Origin: Holosporaceae bacterium
Lineage (GTDB): Bacteria > Pseudomonadota > Alphaproteobacteria > UBA3830
DNA: 21,932 bases
Direction of reading: 5' to 3'
Assembly (NCBI GenBank): GCA_031284345.1
Contig: JAITAC010000115.1
Coordinates: 1-21,932, forward strand
Program-made: the position numbers and the translations under genes
Shown: in pieces, positions 1 to 7,998 of the stretch
Layout: the number at the start of each line of letters is the position of its first letter
Numbering within the stretch: the stretch's first letter is position 1
The notes under the pieces: generated by a model
The model's database searches: none
Told to the model about the DNA's origin: nothing
What the model saw: only the letters and a program-made list of their open reading frames with translations

Positions 1-1133
1 GCGATAAATCTCAATTCCTGGAAAATATTCCGAAAGAAAAAACCCTGCTGGATGAAATATACGCCCAAATGCCGTTTCTAAAACTAAACGCCAAAGAAAC
101 GGAAATAATGGCGATTCTCCTGGATGGTATGCGCGGAAATGGATATTTGAATGGCGATCTCCTCCGATACGTGACGAACGAGAAAAATATGTCCTACTTT
201 GAGGTGCTGCATCTGATAAAAAAGCTGCAAACATTGTCGCCGCCTGGTTTGTTTACCTTCAATCTGAAAGATAAGATAAAACTGATGCTGGAAGCGAAAA
301 ATAAATACAATAAAAACTACTCCATCCTGATGGAAAATTTAGAAAATATCGCGAAATGTGGTCCAACTTACCTGATGAATAAATACAAAATTACACCGGA
401 GTTGCAGTCTGACATGATTTCCGAGATTAGTCGCTGTGGTACTAATTTCAGCATGGAAAACGAATTGCACGACAACATAGACAATGTTCCGGATATGATA
501 ATAAAACGCCAAACGGTTACAGATTTCAATTTGGCTGTGAATGATATATTGCTGCCACAGGTTTCGGTGAATGTGCCATTGTTCGCTGAAATTTCCGCGA
601 AACGCTGTTCTCGAAACGATAAAAAATACATAAATGATAATTTTTCTTCTGCGAAACTGCTAGTGAAATCCATAAATTATCGAAATACGACTTTGGTGAA
701 AATATTAAAAGAAATTGCCTATCGCCAGCAAGATTTTCTCAATTGTCGAGATTCGTATTTATATCCCGTAAGTGTGAGATCCATTGCGGACGCTCTCATG
801 ATGCACGAAAGTACGGTGCATCGGGCCATAGCCGGCAAAACAGTTGCTACTCCACGCGGTGTATTTGGCATAAAGCACCTGCTGCCGAAGGAGATCAAGT
901 CCAAAAACTGTCAGGAAGTTGTCAGTGATTACTCCATCAAGGAATACATGAAGGCATTGATAAGTAACGAGCCTCTCGATAGTCCCTACAGTGACAGCCA
1001 CATTGTGAGCTTTCTGAATTCCCGAGGCATAAGCATATCAAGACGCACCGTGACAAAGTACAGAAATGCTTTGGGAATATTGACGGCATCCCAGCGAGTG
1101 AAATTGCGACGATTGCGCAAAAACATCTCGTAA
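1..1133 (+). CDS. rpoN: RNA polymerase sigma-54 factor RpoN, 5'-truncated by the window edge
   Basis: Sigma-54 directs RNA polymerase to -24/-12 promoters and needs an AAA+ enhancer-binding activator to open DNA. The frame is already open at base 3 and runs through the first ATG (position 69) with 22 preceding codons that fit the family, so the gene starts upstream of the window. Visible parts, numbered from the ATG at 69: the core-binding region (about residues 1-200, opening with a TEIMAILLDGMRGNGYL stretch), a helix-turn-helix segment (about 234-275, with SIADALMMHESTVHRAI followed by TPRGVFGIKHLL), and the C-terminal RpoN box read as SRRTVTKYR near residue 324 (family consensus ARRTVAKYR). 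The N-terminal activator-interacting glutamine-rich region lies outside the window. The gene is convergent with rsmG. No strong terminator follows it. Identity is secure because of the RpoN box and its spacing from the helix-turn-helix. Confidence 0.93.
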   Translation, partial: DKSQFLENIPKEKTLLDEIYAQMPFLKLNAKETEIMAILLDGMRGNGYLNGDLLRYVTNEKNMSYFEVLHLIKKLQTLSPPGLFTFNLKDKIKLMLEAKNKYNKNYSILMENLENIAKCGPTYLMNKYKITPELQSDMISEISRCGTNFSMENELHDNIDNVPDMIIKRQTVTDFNLAVNDILLPQVSVNVPLFAEISAKRCSRNDKKYINDNFSSAKLLVKSINYRNTTLVKILKEIAYRQQDFLNCRDSYLYPVSVRSIADALMMHESTVHRAIAGKTVATPRGVFGIKHLLPKEIKSKNCQEVVSDYSIKEYMKALISNEPLDSPYSDSHIVSFLNSRGISISRRTVTKYRNALGILTASQRVKLRRLRKNIS

Positions 1134-1246
1134 TTTTTTCCCAGACGTATGACTGCCGTAGGACCGCATGAGAGAGAGCATCGCACATGGCTAGTGATTT
1201 TTTTCTCACAAGAACGCGGATCTGACGAAGACTCTTTTATTTTGGT

Positions 1247-1263
1247 AAGCTTCTCGAAAGCTT
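1247..1263. repeat. Short inverted repeat in the rpoN-rsmG convergent spacer
   Basis: AAGCTT, five bases, AAGCTT: a perfect 6-bp inverted repeat with a 5-base loop. It lies in the 262-bp spacer between the convergent ends of rpoN and rsmG. It could form a small hairpin on either strand, but no T-run follows on either side, so it is not a convincing intrinsic terminator. The rest of the spacer holds no recognisable gene. Confidence 0.4.
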
Positions 1264-1395
1264 CTTCAAAGCTCTCTCTCCGACAACGTTTTGGCCAATC
1301 TTACTGCGGGGACAAAATTTGGAACGGAGCATTTTCGTAGAAATTCAGTAAAAAAATTTTCGTGTTTTCTGATGTTTCAGTATATTCGCCCCGTC

Positions 1396-2022
1396 TCATA
1401 TATCTTTGAATTTGGACACTTCCTGGGAGGAAATCTGTGATATATTTTCAACAATTATAATTTTCCCACTCCGATTAGTTATACTGTCGAACAGCGAGCG
1501 ACTGAAATTGTATTTTTTTTCAGCGTCTATTATTTCTTCAGTAATTTTTGCTCCTTTGGGAAAGACTCCGTAGCCGTTTTTAGAATGTTTCAGCGTATAT
1601 TTCAGCAGATTTGTTAATTCGGAGAAGCCTCTGGCGGTGACCGTGTCGAAACTATTATCGGTGAAATTTTCTATGCGTTGGGAAGTCACATTTACGGTAG
1701 TTTTTGTTAATCGGGCGACTTCTTCCAGGAACAGGTTTTTCTTTGTATCGGAATCCAAGCAGGTGACGTCGAAATTGCCGCATATGGCCAGCACCATCCC
1801 GGGAAAGCCGCCACCGGAGCCAATGTCAAGGATTTTTTTCCCACGCAGGAACTGCATGATCTGCAAGCTATCGATTATGTGACGTTGCCAGAAATCGTCC
1901 AATGTTCCACGTGAAACCAAATTGACGGCCTTCTGCCATCGCAGAAGTACACTCTGATAGATTTCCAATTTTTCATATGTTCCACGTGAAACATTGAAGT
2001 TTTTTTGCAAGTACAAAAACAT
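1396..2022 (-). CDS. rsmG: 16S rRNA (guanine-527-N7)-methyltransferase RsmG (GidB)
   Basis: RsmG methylates N7 of G527 in 16S rRNA using S-adenosylmethionine. The 208-residue protein has the usual family length. The SAM-binding glycine loop is LDIGSGGGFPG (about residues 65-75), preceded by the family's FWQRHIIDSL segment and followed by the acidic CLDSD turn and the TARGFSEL motif. Its start codon overlaps the trxA stop by one base (TAATG), so it is translated as the last gene of murA-trxA-rsmG. The sequence encodes VSRGT twice, at about residues 11-15 and 36-40. Both copies are read from parS sites embedded in the gene, described separately. In many alphaproteobacteria rsmG sits with mnmG, parA and parB; here it follows trxA. 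Confidence 0.95.
   Translation of the reverse strand: MFLYLQKNFNVSRGTYEKLEIYQSVLLRWQKAVNLVSRGTLDDFWQRHIIDSLQIMQFLRGKKILDIGSGGGFPGMVLAICGNFDVTCLDSDTKKNLFLEEVARLTKTTVNVTSQRIENFTDNSFDTVTARGFSELTNLLKYTLKHSKNGYGVFPKGAKITEEIIDAEKKYNFSRSLFDSITNRSGKIIIVENISQISSQEVSKFKDI
1903..1918. promoter_or_regulatory. parS site 1 (ParB-binding centromere) inside rsmG
   Basis: TGTTCCACGTGAAACC matches 15 of 16 positions of the widely conserved chromosomal parS consensus TGTTNCACGTGAAACA around the CACGTG core; only the last base differs. ParB/Spo0J binds parS, spreads along the DNA and recruits ParA and SMC for origin segregation. The site lies within the rsmG coding region and is read there as codons for VSRGT. 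Together with site 2 it indicates that the window is close to the replication origin. Confidence 0.88.
1978..1993. promoter_or_regulatory. parS site 2 (ParB-binding centromere) inside rsmG
   Basis: TGTTCCACGTGAAACA is an exact match to the 16-bp parS consensus. It lies 75 bp from site 1 in the same orientation, near the 5' end of rsmG, and again encodes VSRGT in the same reading frame. Two such sites so close together are very unlikely by chance. Confidence 0.93.
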
Positions 2023-2327
2023 TAGGAATGTGATTTTATCCAGTCGATTATTCTTGCCTTCGACGCCGCTCCCACATTCGTGGATATTTTGTTTCCGTTT
2101 TTAAAAATAATCAGCGTAGGAATGCTCATGATGTTATAATTGGAAACTATCTCCGGACTTGCGTCAATGTCCACTTTCACAATATCTATTTTTAACTCCG
2201 ATTGAATGTCTTGCAAAAACGGAGATATCATGCGGCAAGGACCACACCAGTCCGCATAAAAATCTACCACGACAAAATCTTTTTTCAGCACATCCGATTC
2301 GAAATTTTTATCGTTTGTTGTAATCAT
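2022..2327 (-). CDS. trxA: Thioredoxin
   Basis: Small cytoplasmic disulfide reductase that passes electrons from thioredoxin reductase to ribonucleotide reductase and other targets. The active site is WCGPC at about residues 28-32 (numbered from the chosen start), in the typical FYADWCGPCRMISPFL context. The cis-proline loop is present as SIPTLIIFKNG, and the protein ends near residue 101 at family length. The start at 2327 is chosen because an AGGAG ribosome-binding site lies 7 bases before it. A longer frame opening at 2357 would overlap murA and lacks such a site. The gene begins 13 bp after the murA stop and overlaps the rsmG start, so the three genes form an operon. Confidence 0.95.
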   Translation of the reverse strand: MITTNDKNFESDVLKKDFVVVDFYADWCGPCRMISPFLQDIQSELKIDIVKVDIDASPEIVSNYNIMSIPTLIIFKNGNKISTNVGAASKARIIDWIKSHS

Positions 2328-2340
2328 TTCAGTACTCCTA

Positions 2341-3615
2341 CTATCTAAATCGCTCAATTTTCACACCGCATCCGGCGAATTTTTTCTCAATTTTACTATA
2401 GCCTCTGTCCAGATGATAAACCCTGTCCAGTACGGTTACACCTTCCGCCGCCAGACCCGCCAACACTAGACTGAAGGACGCCCTCAAATCAGTCGCGTAG
2501 ACCGGTGCTCCCAGCAGTTTGTCCACTCCATAAATACACGCATGGGTGTTGGTGACTTTTATATTTGCGCCCATGCGAGCAAGTTCCGCAACGTGCATTA
2601 ATCTGTTTTCCCATATGTTTTCATGAATATTTGATGTTCCCGCGGCTATGCATAGCAAGGCCATACTCTGGGCCTGCAAATCCGTCGGATAACCTGGAAA
2701 CGGAGAGGTCTCTATATCAATGGGATAGATTCTCCCCGAAGATTCTGCCCTCAGACCACCTTCTATGTCCGTAAATATCAATCCGGCTTGCGTCATTTTT
2801 TCCACAAAATGCGGAAGCAGCTCCCGAAAATTTCCTCCCATTAAATCTACGCAACCATTTGTGATTCCCGCGGCAATGGCATAGGTACCAGCCTCAATTC
2901 TATCCGGCACAACCGTATAATCGACTCCGTGTAAATTCGCTACGCCGTCTATTTCTATAATGCTGGAACCGTGTCCCGAAATACAAGCGCCCATTTTATT
3001 CAGACAATTGGCTAGATCAATCACTTCTGGCTCTCGAGCAGCGTTTTTTAAAATTGTTTTTCCGTCCGCCAGAGCCGCCGCCATAATCATATTTTCGGTG
3101 CCGGTAACACTGGATATCGGAAACTCATACTCCGTTCCCCTTAGACCATGCAAAGATCGCGCATGTATGTAACCGTCCTTCAGAGAGACCGTAGCTCCCA
3201 ATGCCTTCATTCCTTGCAAATGCAGATCAACCGGACGTACTCCAATGGCGCATCCTCCCGGAAGTGAGACAGAACACTCTCCAAAACGCGCCAATAGAGG
3301 TCCCAAAACCAATATGGACGCCCTCATTCTTTTTACAATATCATAGGAAGCTTTGAAATCGTTAACGGCGTCTGCCTGCAGCTCAATGGTCGAGGCATAC
3401 GGCGAATCTACCCTGGTATGAAATCGAACCCCGATGTCGTCCAGCAACGACAACATTGTTTTCACATCCTCCAGCGGAGGTACATTCCTCAGCAATACTT
3501 TTTCCGAAGATAATAAAACCGCCGCCAACAGCGGCAATGCCGCATTCTTCGCACCGGAAATCGGCACAACTCCATTAACAATCTGTCTTCCTTGAATTTT
3601 TATTTTTTCTGTCAT
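2341..3615 (-). CDS. murA: UDP-N-acetylglucosamine 1-carboxyvinyltransferase MurA
   Basis: MurA catalyses the first committed step of peptidoglycan synthesis, transferring enolpyruvate from phosphoenolpyruvate to UDP-GlcNAc in the cytoplasm. The Lys-Asn substrate pair is in SGAKNAALPLL near residue 20. The catalytic, fosfomycin-reactive cysteine is present in LPGGCAIGVRPVDLH near residue 119, so the enzyme should be fosfomycin-sensitive by that criterion. At 424 residues it is close to the usual length of about 420. The start at 3615 (MTEKIKIQG) fits the family. An upstream in-frame ATG at 3675 would add a 20-residue unrelated extension and overlaps the probable promoter. First gene of the murA-trxA-rsmG operon, and divergent from the DUF2948 gene. 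Its presence implies a peptidoglycan-making organism. Confidence 0.97.
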   Translation of the reverse strand: MTEKIKIQGRQIVNGVVPISGAKNAALPLLAAVLLSSEKVLLRNVPPLEDVKTMLSLLDDIGVRFHTRVDSPYASTIELQADAVNDFKASYDIVKRMRASILVLGPLLARFGECSVSLPGGCAIGVRPVDLHLQGMKALGATVSLKDGYIHARSLHGLRGTEYEFPISSVTGTENMIMAAALADGKTILKNAAREPEVIDLANCLNKMGACISGHGSSIIEIDGVANLHGVDYTVVPDRIEAGTYAIAAGITNGCVDLMGGNFRELLPHFVEKMTQAGLIFTDIEGGLRAESSGRIYPIDIETSPFPGYPTDLQAQSMALLCIAAGTSNIHENIWENRLMHVAELARMGANIKVTNTHACIYGVDKLLGAPVYATDLRASFSLVLAGLAAEGVTVLDRVYHLDRGYSKIEKKFAGCGVKIERFR

Positions 3616-3646
3616 TTTTTTTCCATGCCCAACCATCAACAATCTC

Positions 3647-3675
3647 ACAATACAATGAACAGATTCCGTTTTCAA
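3647..3675 (-). promoter_or_regulatory. Probable sigma-70 promoter of the murA operon
   Basis: Read on the minus strand: TTGAAA (3675-3670), a 17-bp spacer, then TATTGT (3652-3647). This gives five of six and four of six matches to the -35 and -10 consensus. Transcription would begin near 3640, about 25 bases before the chosen murA start, which supports the shorter murA reading. Confidence 0.45.
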
Positions 3676-3788
3676 TCAACAATTGGAGACGCTAAAGAAG
3701 ACCCCATGAAGAAGTTTTTGCTCAATAGAGACTTGCATTAATGAGGCATATCTCCTATGCTTTACAAGATTGTTATGGTTGTTATGAT

Positions 3789-4226
3789 ATGAATTACGAG
3801 AAATTATATATAAAAGCCCAAAATTATGAAAATTGCGACATAATTTCCTCACTTTTGCAGGATTCAATATTCCATATACATTCTCCTTCATTCCACGAAA
3901 ATAACGGTTGTCTGCGACTGCTTTTGAATAGATTCTGCTGGGAATTGACGGAAGAATCCACCCTGGAAAATTCAAATGACGAAACTTTTTTTCGCGTGCA
4001 TTCGGGACTCTACATAGATAACGTAAATTCAATCGTGATCAACGATAACTTCAAGAAAATCAAACAAGATAAATATTTGAATTTGTTAACAATGCACGTA
4101 TCCTCCAGCGAAATAAATATATTATTTTCTGAGCATAGAAGTATGTGCATAAAAATAAATGGAATATGCGTCTACCTGAAAGATTTGCATGATAGATATC
4201 CGACTTCTATCCAACCGAAACACTAG
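3789..4226 (+). CDS. DUF2948 family protein
   Basis: A protein of about 145 residues of unknown function, from a family found in alphaproteobacteria and often encoded beside murA. Seen here: an N-terminal LYIKAQNYENCDIISSLLQD segment, then LRLLLNRFCWELTEE, a central HSGLYIDNVNSIV stretch, and a C-terminal ICVYLKDLHDRYPTSIQPKH segment like the family's closing W-P-T-x-x-x-P-x-H motif. The start at 3789 gives the family-like N-terminus; an in-frame ATG at 3741 would add 16 residues. A weak promoter-like pair (TTGCAT 3733-3738, 17 bp, TATGCT 3756-3761) would also favour the shorter form. It diverges from murA across a 173-bp spacer. The family assignment comes from motif pattern and context. No biochemical role is known to me. 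Confidence 0.78.
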   Translation: MNYEKLYIKAQNYENCDIISSLLQDSIFHIHSPSFHENNGCLRLLLNRFCWELTEESTLENSNDETFFRVHSGLYIDNVNSIVINDNFKKIKQDKYLNLLTMHVSSSEINILFSEHRSMCIKINGICVYLKDLHDRYPTSIQPKH

Positions 4227-4378
4227 TCGCTTACCACCTCACAGATTCTGTCCTTCTCCCGACTTTGAAGTGCATTTTGGTTTAAAACTCCTGGCGCGGT
4301 GCCCGTGGCTAAAAACTTAATGAAAAAACAGTAAAAAAAAACATAAAAAATTCCGAAATTAACTTTTTATAAAAACTT

Positions 4379-4404
4379 ATTACTTAAATATAGAATTAAG
4401 TAAT
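4379..4404. repeat. Perfect 9-8-9 inverted repeat before the AsmA-like gene
   Basis: ATTACTTAA, eight bases, TTAAGTAAT: a perfect 9-bp inverted repeat ending 12 bases before the ATG at 4417. It overlaps a TATAGA sequence that could serve as a -10 element, and it abuts the GGTGG that is the only ribosome-binding-like sequence. It could be an operator for a dimeric repressor or an RNA hairpin beside the ribosome-binding site. The AT-rich composition makes a chance origin possible. Confidence 0.5.
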
Positions 4405-4416
4405 GGTGGTTTTCGC

Positions 4417-7400
4417 ATGGGTTTTTTTAGTGGAGCTCTGAACTTTATCAACGGCAGAAAAAAATCCCTCCCTAAACAGGCGGACGGAGCTAACTCCGTT
4501 GACCTTCCTAATAAACAGGTGAAATTTGAACTATCTTCCATTAAAACAAAGGAAAATGCAGATTCTCATGCCGTAGCACAGGATGGCTGGACATTTTCCC
4601 CATCAAATGACACAAGTCGCGAGAAAAAAACGTGGCCTCAGGATGTATTTTGCCTAAGAACTAAACGGACCACCAATACCGCTACCGGAGCCCAAAATCG
4701 GAAAGTATCGGCAACGCCTGGAAATCCAAGCGGCCAATCCAACGTTGTCGACGGCAAGAAAGATCCATTGCACAATGGGCTCAAAAACACCAATGGCGAT
4801 GGCAATCCCAATAGCCCGAATACTCCGATTGTTGAACCAATGCTTGATATACCGATGAGAACACGTATGTCATGGAAACTCTATCTGAAGGAATTACTTC
4901 CTCAGTTTGTGACACAATCATTTTTCGGTTGGAAAGTTATTAAGGGGATATCCTTTGCTATTATTGGTATCGTCGCAGGATCAGTATGCTCCCTTATCCT
5001 ATGTATTGTTCTGCTACAATTTGGATCGCTGGAAAATACGGTGTTATCATCTATAGTCGAGAAGCATTTCGAAGAGGTAATGCCGGACAGCGATTTGTCG
5101 ATAAAAACGGCGTCGCTGCAATGGAATAGCGATCACAAGGCATTTGAAATAAATCTCAAGAGAGTACGCATCGATGATTTTGTAATACCCAATATAGCAA
5201 TTATTCCCGATTATCTGGAGTCGCTCCGGCGCCAAAGATTCGTGACCAGGTCTGTCTCTTTAATAAATGCAAAAATAAAAATTGATATTGCTGATAATCT
5301 GAGCAGTGTTTCGCTGTCTATTGGCTCCGAGAGAGGAGCAGGCAAATCAGCGGTACTCAAACCAGTATCGGAACTTTGTGACCTAACAAAAATCTTGGAC
5401 GAAAACGTAGTGGTGAGCTTTGTAAGCGCAGACGTGGTAATTGCAGAAAATGGCGTAATCTATACTCCGCAAAATTTATACTGTGAATATCTTGTGGGCC
5501 AGAGAGCTCCGCGTCTGCTTTCGTTCTCCATCGTGTTGCCGCATATGCCGTATAGATCGGAAATTAGTATAGAAAAGGAAGAAAAAATTGAGGGCAATGT
5601 CTATGATGTGAAAATCAATTCTCTTAATCCGCACTCCATATATCATGTGCTTCTGGGGCGCGATACTCCCTTCAATAGGCTGCTTCCTCTGATCGAAGGA
5701 TACAATCTGCCATTGTCCGGAGTCTTGAAATTCCGCTACGATGGCAATAGATTATTGGATTGCACATTTAATCTATCTGCCTCTGCCGGAACCATCCGAT
5801 TGCTGAAAAATGACTCGCTGGCACTGGTTCTAGGAAAAAAAATAGATAGCGGAAATGTCTCCGGCACAATAACAACGGATAAATTACTGCTGGATAACTT
5901 GAGCATATTATACGGTAATTCCGGAATCGGTATGACCAACATAAGCGTTCCCATGAATGACTTTGTGACGTCCGGAGCTCCTTCCGTGAATGGACTCCTC
6001 AGCCTAACAAATATTAATATACGCGAAATGTGCTCCATACTTCCGGAAAATGTTTGCAAAAATATAACTCAATTGCTCAAAAATTGCTTGCCGGTGTTTA
6101 AAATGGAGTCGTTTCAGATAGATCTGGACGGACCACTTTGTCTTAAAGAAGACTCTTCCGATAAAAAATTAAAAGTTGGAACGGGAATTTTTAAAATAAA
6201 AGACGCGAAAATTTCCATCGGAGATGATCTTATCACAAATGTGAATGCCACCGGCAGTATAACGAATGACGGTCTGGAAATGCAGCTTTCCGGCGCTAAA
6301 TTGCGGAGCTGGCGCCTGAATAATGGCACGCTTTTTCTTTCCCGCAAGGATAATTCGTGGAAAAGCGAAATGAATATCCGCATGGCGAAGAATGGAGCTT
6401 CTCTGGAAAATGACGCCTCCCAAAATAAAGATGAAATCGAAGGCGATATTAATGTGCCAATGGATCAAAATCTCGTAAACACGCAAAAACCTACGCAAGT
6501 AGCCTTTGATATCGTTTGCAAATCCGATTGTGTCAAAAAACTTTTTGCCATAATGCCGCAATATCTAAATGGAAATATTATGCTCACCATCAACAATTCG
6601 TACGATGGTCAGAAGGAATTATTTGCGTTAACGGCGGATCTTAAAAGTGCAACCGTAGCACTGCCGCTGTTCGGAGTCGTTAAGCAAATCGATGAGGAAG
6701 GGACGTTCAAAGTAAATATTGCCCAAGTCAACGATAATTTGGAATGTTCAGACCTGCAATTTTCCTCCGCCAATACGCAAATTGCGGGGAAACTCTGCGC
6801 CAACATGAACTGGAATATAAAAAAATGCTCATTCAATAAATTCGATATAACTGGATGCTCGGCAAAACTTACTCTACAGCAAAAAGATGTTAACCATTTC
6901 AGCTTGTCCATCTTGGGAGACAGCCTAAATGCCTGTAAATTTACACCAATTGTTGACCTCCTAGATAAAGACATATCGTTGTCCACCTATGTAAATTTGC
7001 GGGAGGTTGTTTTATCTCCGTATCGAAAACTAAATAACGTAAAGGGAAATATCGAGATAAGCCACAACTCCATCGTCGGAGGAACCGGCATTGCGGTTTA
7101 CCGAGAAAACGCCACTTTGGCACTTAGCATAAAACCAGTAAATAAATCCAGCGATTCTCTAATATCCATATCGGCCTCTGACGCCGGAGAATTTCTCAGA
7201 TATATTGGAATTTCCGATTGCCTGAGCGGCGGCACGCTGAATATCGTATTTAAATTGCCGGATGGGAAAATAGCCGAAGGTCCTTTGTCCGGCGGATTCG
7301 AAATTGCAGATTTCGTTTTTGCCAATTGCGAGTCTCTGAATAAGTTGGTGTCGCTGTCATCGCCGATTGTGGTGCCCAAAGAGGGGCTATCACTGGGATG

Positions 7401-7998
7401 CAATTTTTTTATGGGAAATGTAATCATATCTGAAGATATTCTGGCTCTCAAAGGAGGTCGAGTGGTGAGTCCATCTATGGCGTTCACGCTGGACGTTAAT
7501 TATGATCGCAAAAAAGATGACTTCACCATTAAAGGATTATCGCTATATTTGGCTTCCTTGATCAACAATAATAACCTAAACGGCGTATTTGCTTCGGAAT
7601 ATAAAGGAACCGGCTCCATATATTCTCCTTCCATATCGGTTAAAGCAATGAAATTCGTAACTTACGACGAACTGGGTAATATATTCGGAAATATACTTCC
7701 GACGCCAACGTCGTCGGTCAAAAAAATTCCCAAGTACCAAAGGCAAAATGTAACTATGTTGTCACAGCGCAACGCAAGAAGCGATCCTTTTGCCAGTAGG
7801 GCGTTTGATGAAGAGCAAAAAAATATACGCCCTATGGATAGCGAATCAAATGACGATGATGACAATATTGTGGTCCATAAAAACAAAAAAAACAACGAAA
7901 AAAAAATAGTGAAGTACAGAATAATCGATAGAAAAACCGGTGTAGTAATTAATCGTGGCGCTCAGAAAAAAAAGCATAAAAAATATCGGAAAAACTAG
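4417..7998 (+). CDS. Large membrane-anchored AsmA/DUF3971-type (AsmA-like C-terminal) protein
   Basis: An 1193-residue protein of the AsmA/YhdP/TamB-like superfamily. Members are inner-membrane proteins with a long periplasmic beta-rich groove thought to carry phospholipid toward the outer membrane. Residues 1-150 are polar, Asn/Ser/Thr/Gly-rich and probably disordered. A single transmembrane segment follows at about 176-202 (ISFAIIGIVAGSVCSLILCI). From about 210 to 1090 the sequence is repetitive beta-strand type, with recurring L-x-G and D-x-x-L patterns. It ends with the AsmA-like C-terminal region (GPLSGGFEIADFVF, then LALKGGRVVSPSMAFTLDVNYD and a closing GTGSIYSPSISV). The last 105 residues are unusual: Ser/Arg-rich, a DDDD run, then a very lysine-rich end (AQKKKHKKYRKN). 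The start has only a weak GGTGG before it. Alphaproteobacteria commonly carry DUF3971 proteins, but I cannot name an orthologue. Confidence 0.82.
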   Translation: MGFFSGALNFINGRKKSLPKQADGANSVDLPNKQVKFELSSIKTKENADSHAVAQDGWTFSPSNDTSREKKTWPQDVFCLRTKRTTNTATGAQNRKVSATPGNPSGQSNVVDGKKDPLHNGLKNTNGDGNPNSPNTPIVEPMLDIPMRTRMSWKLYLKELLPQFVTQSFFGWKVIKGISFAIIGIVAGSVCSLILCIVLLQFGSLENTVLSSIVEKHFEEVMPDSDLSIKTASLQWNSDHKAFEINLKRVRIDDFVIPNIAIIPDYLESLRRQRFVTRSVSLINAKIKIDIADNLSSVSLSIGSERGAGKSAVLKPVSELCDLTKILDENVVVSFVSADVVIAENGVIYTPQNLYCEYLVGQRAPRLLSFSIVLPHMPYRSEISIEKEEKIEGNVYDVKINSLNPHSIYHVLLGRDTPFNRLLPLIEGYNLPLSGVLKFRYDGNRLLDCTFNLSASAGTIRLLKNDSLALVLGKKIDSGNVSGTITTDKLLLDNLSILYGNSGIGMTNISVPMNDFVTSGAPSVNGLLSLTNINIREMCSILPENVCKNITQLLKNCLPVFKMESFQIDLDGPLCLKEDSSDKKLKVGTGIFKIKDAKISIGDDLITNVNATGSITNDGLEMQLSGAKLRSWRLNNGTLFLSRKDNSWKSEMNIRMAKNGASLENDASQNKDEIEGDINVPMDQNLVNTQKPTQVAFDIVCKSDCVKKLFAIMPQYLNGNIMLTINNSYDGQKELFALTADLKSATVALPLFGVVKQIDEEGTFKVNIAQVNDNLECSDLQFSSANTQIAGKLCANMNWNIKKCSFNKFDITGCSAKLTLQQKDVNHFSLSILGDSLNACKFTPIVDLLDKDISLSTYVNLREVVLSPYRKLNNVKGNIEISHNSIVGGTGIAVYRENATLALSIKPVNKSSDSLISISASDAGEFLRYIGISDCLSGGTLNIVFKLPDGKIAEGPLSGGFEIADFVFANCESLNKLVSLSSPIVVPKEGLSLGCNFFMGNVIISEDILALKGGRVVSPSMAFTLDVNYDRKKDDFTIKGLSLYLASLINNNNLNGVFASEYKGTGSIYSPSISVKAMKFVTYDELGNIFGNILPTPTSSVKKIPKYQRQNVTMLSQRNARSDPFASRAFDEEQKNIRPMDSESNDDDDNIVVHKNKKNNEKKIVKYRIIDRKTGVVINRGAQKKKHKKYRKN

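Noticed and set aside
4290..4312. TGGCGCGG...GTGGC-like string before the AsmA-like gene as a sigma-54 promoter
   Set aside because: The TTGCW half at -12 is absent, so the spacing and sequence do not meet the -24/-12 consensus.
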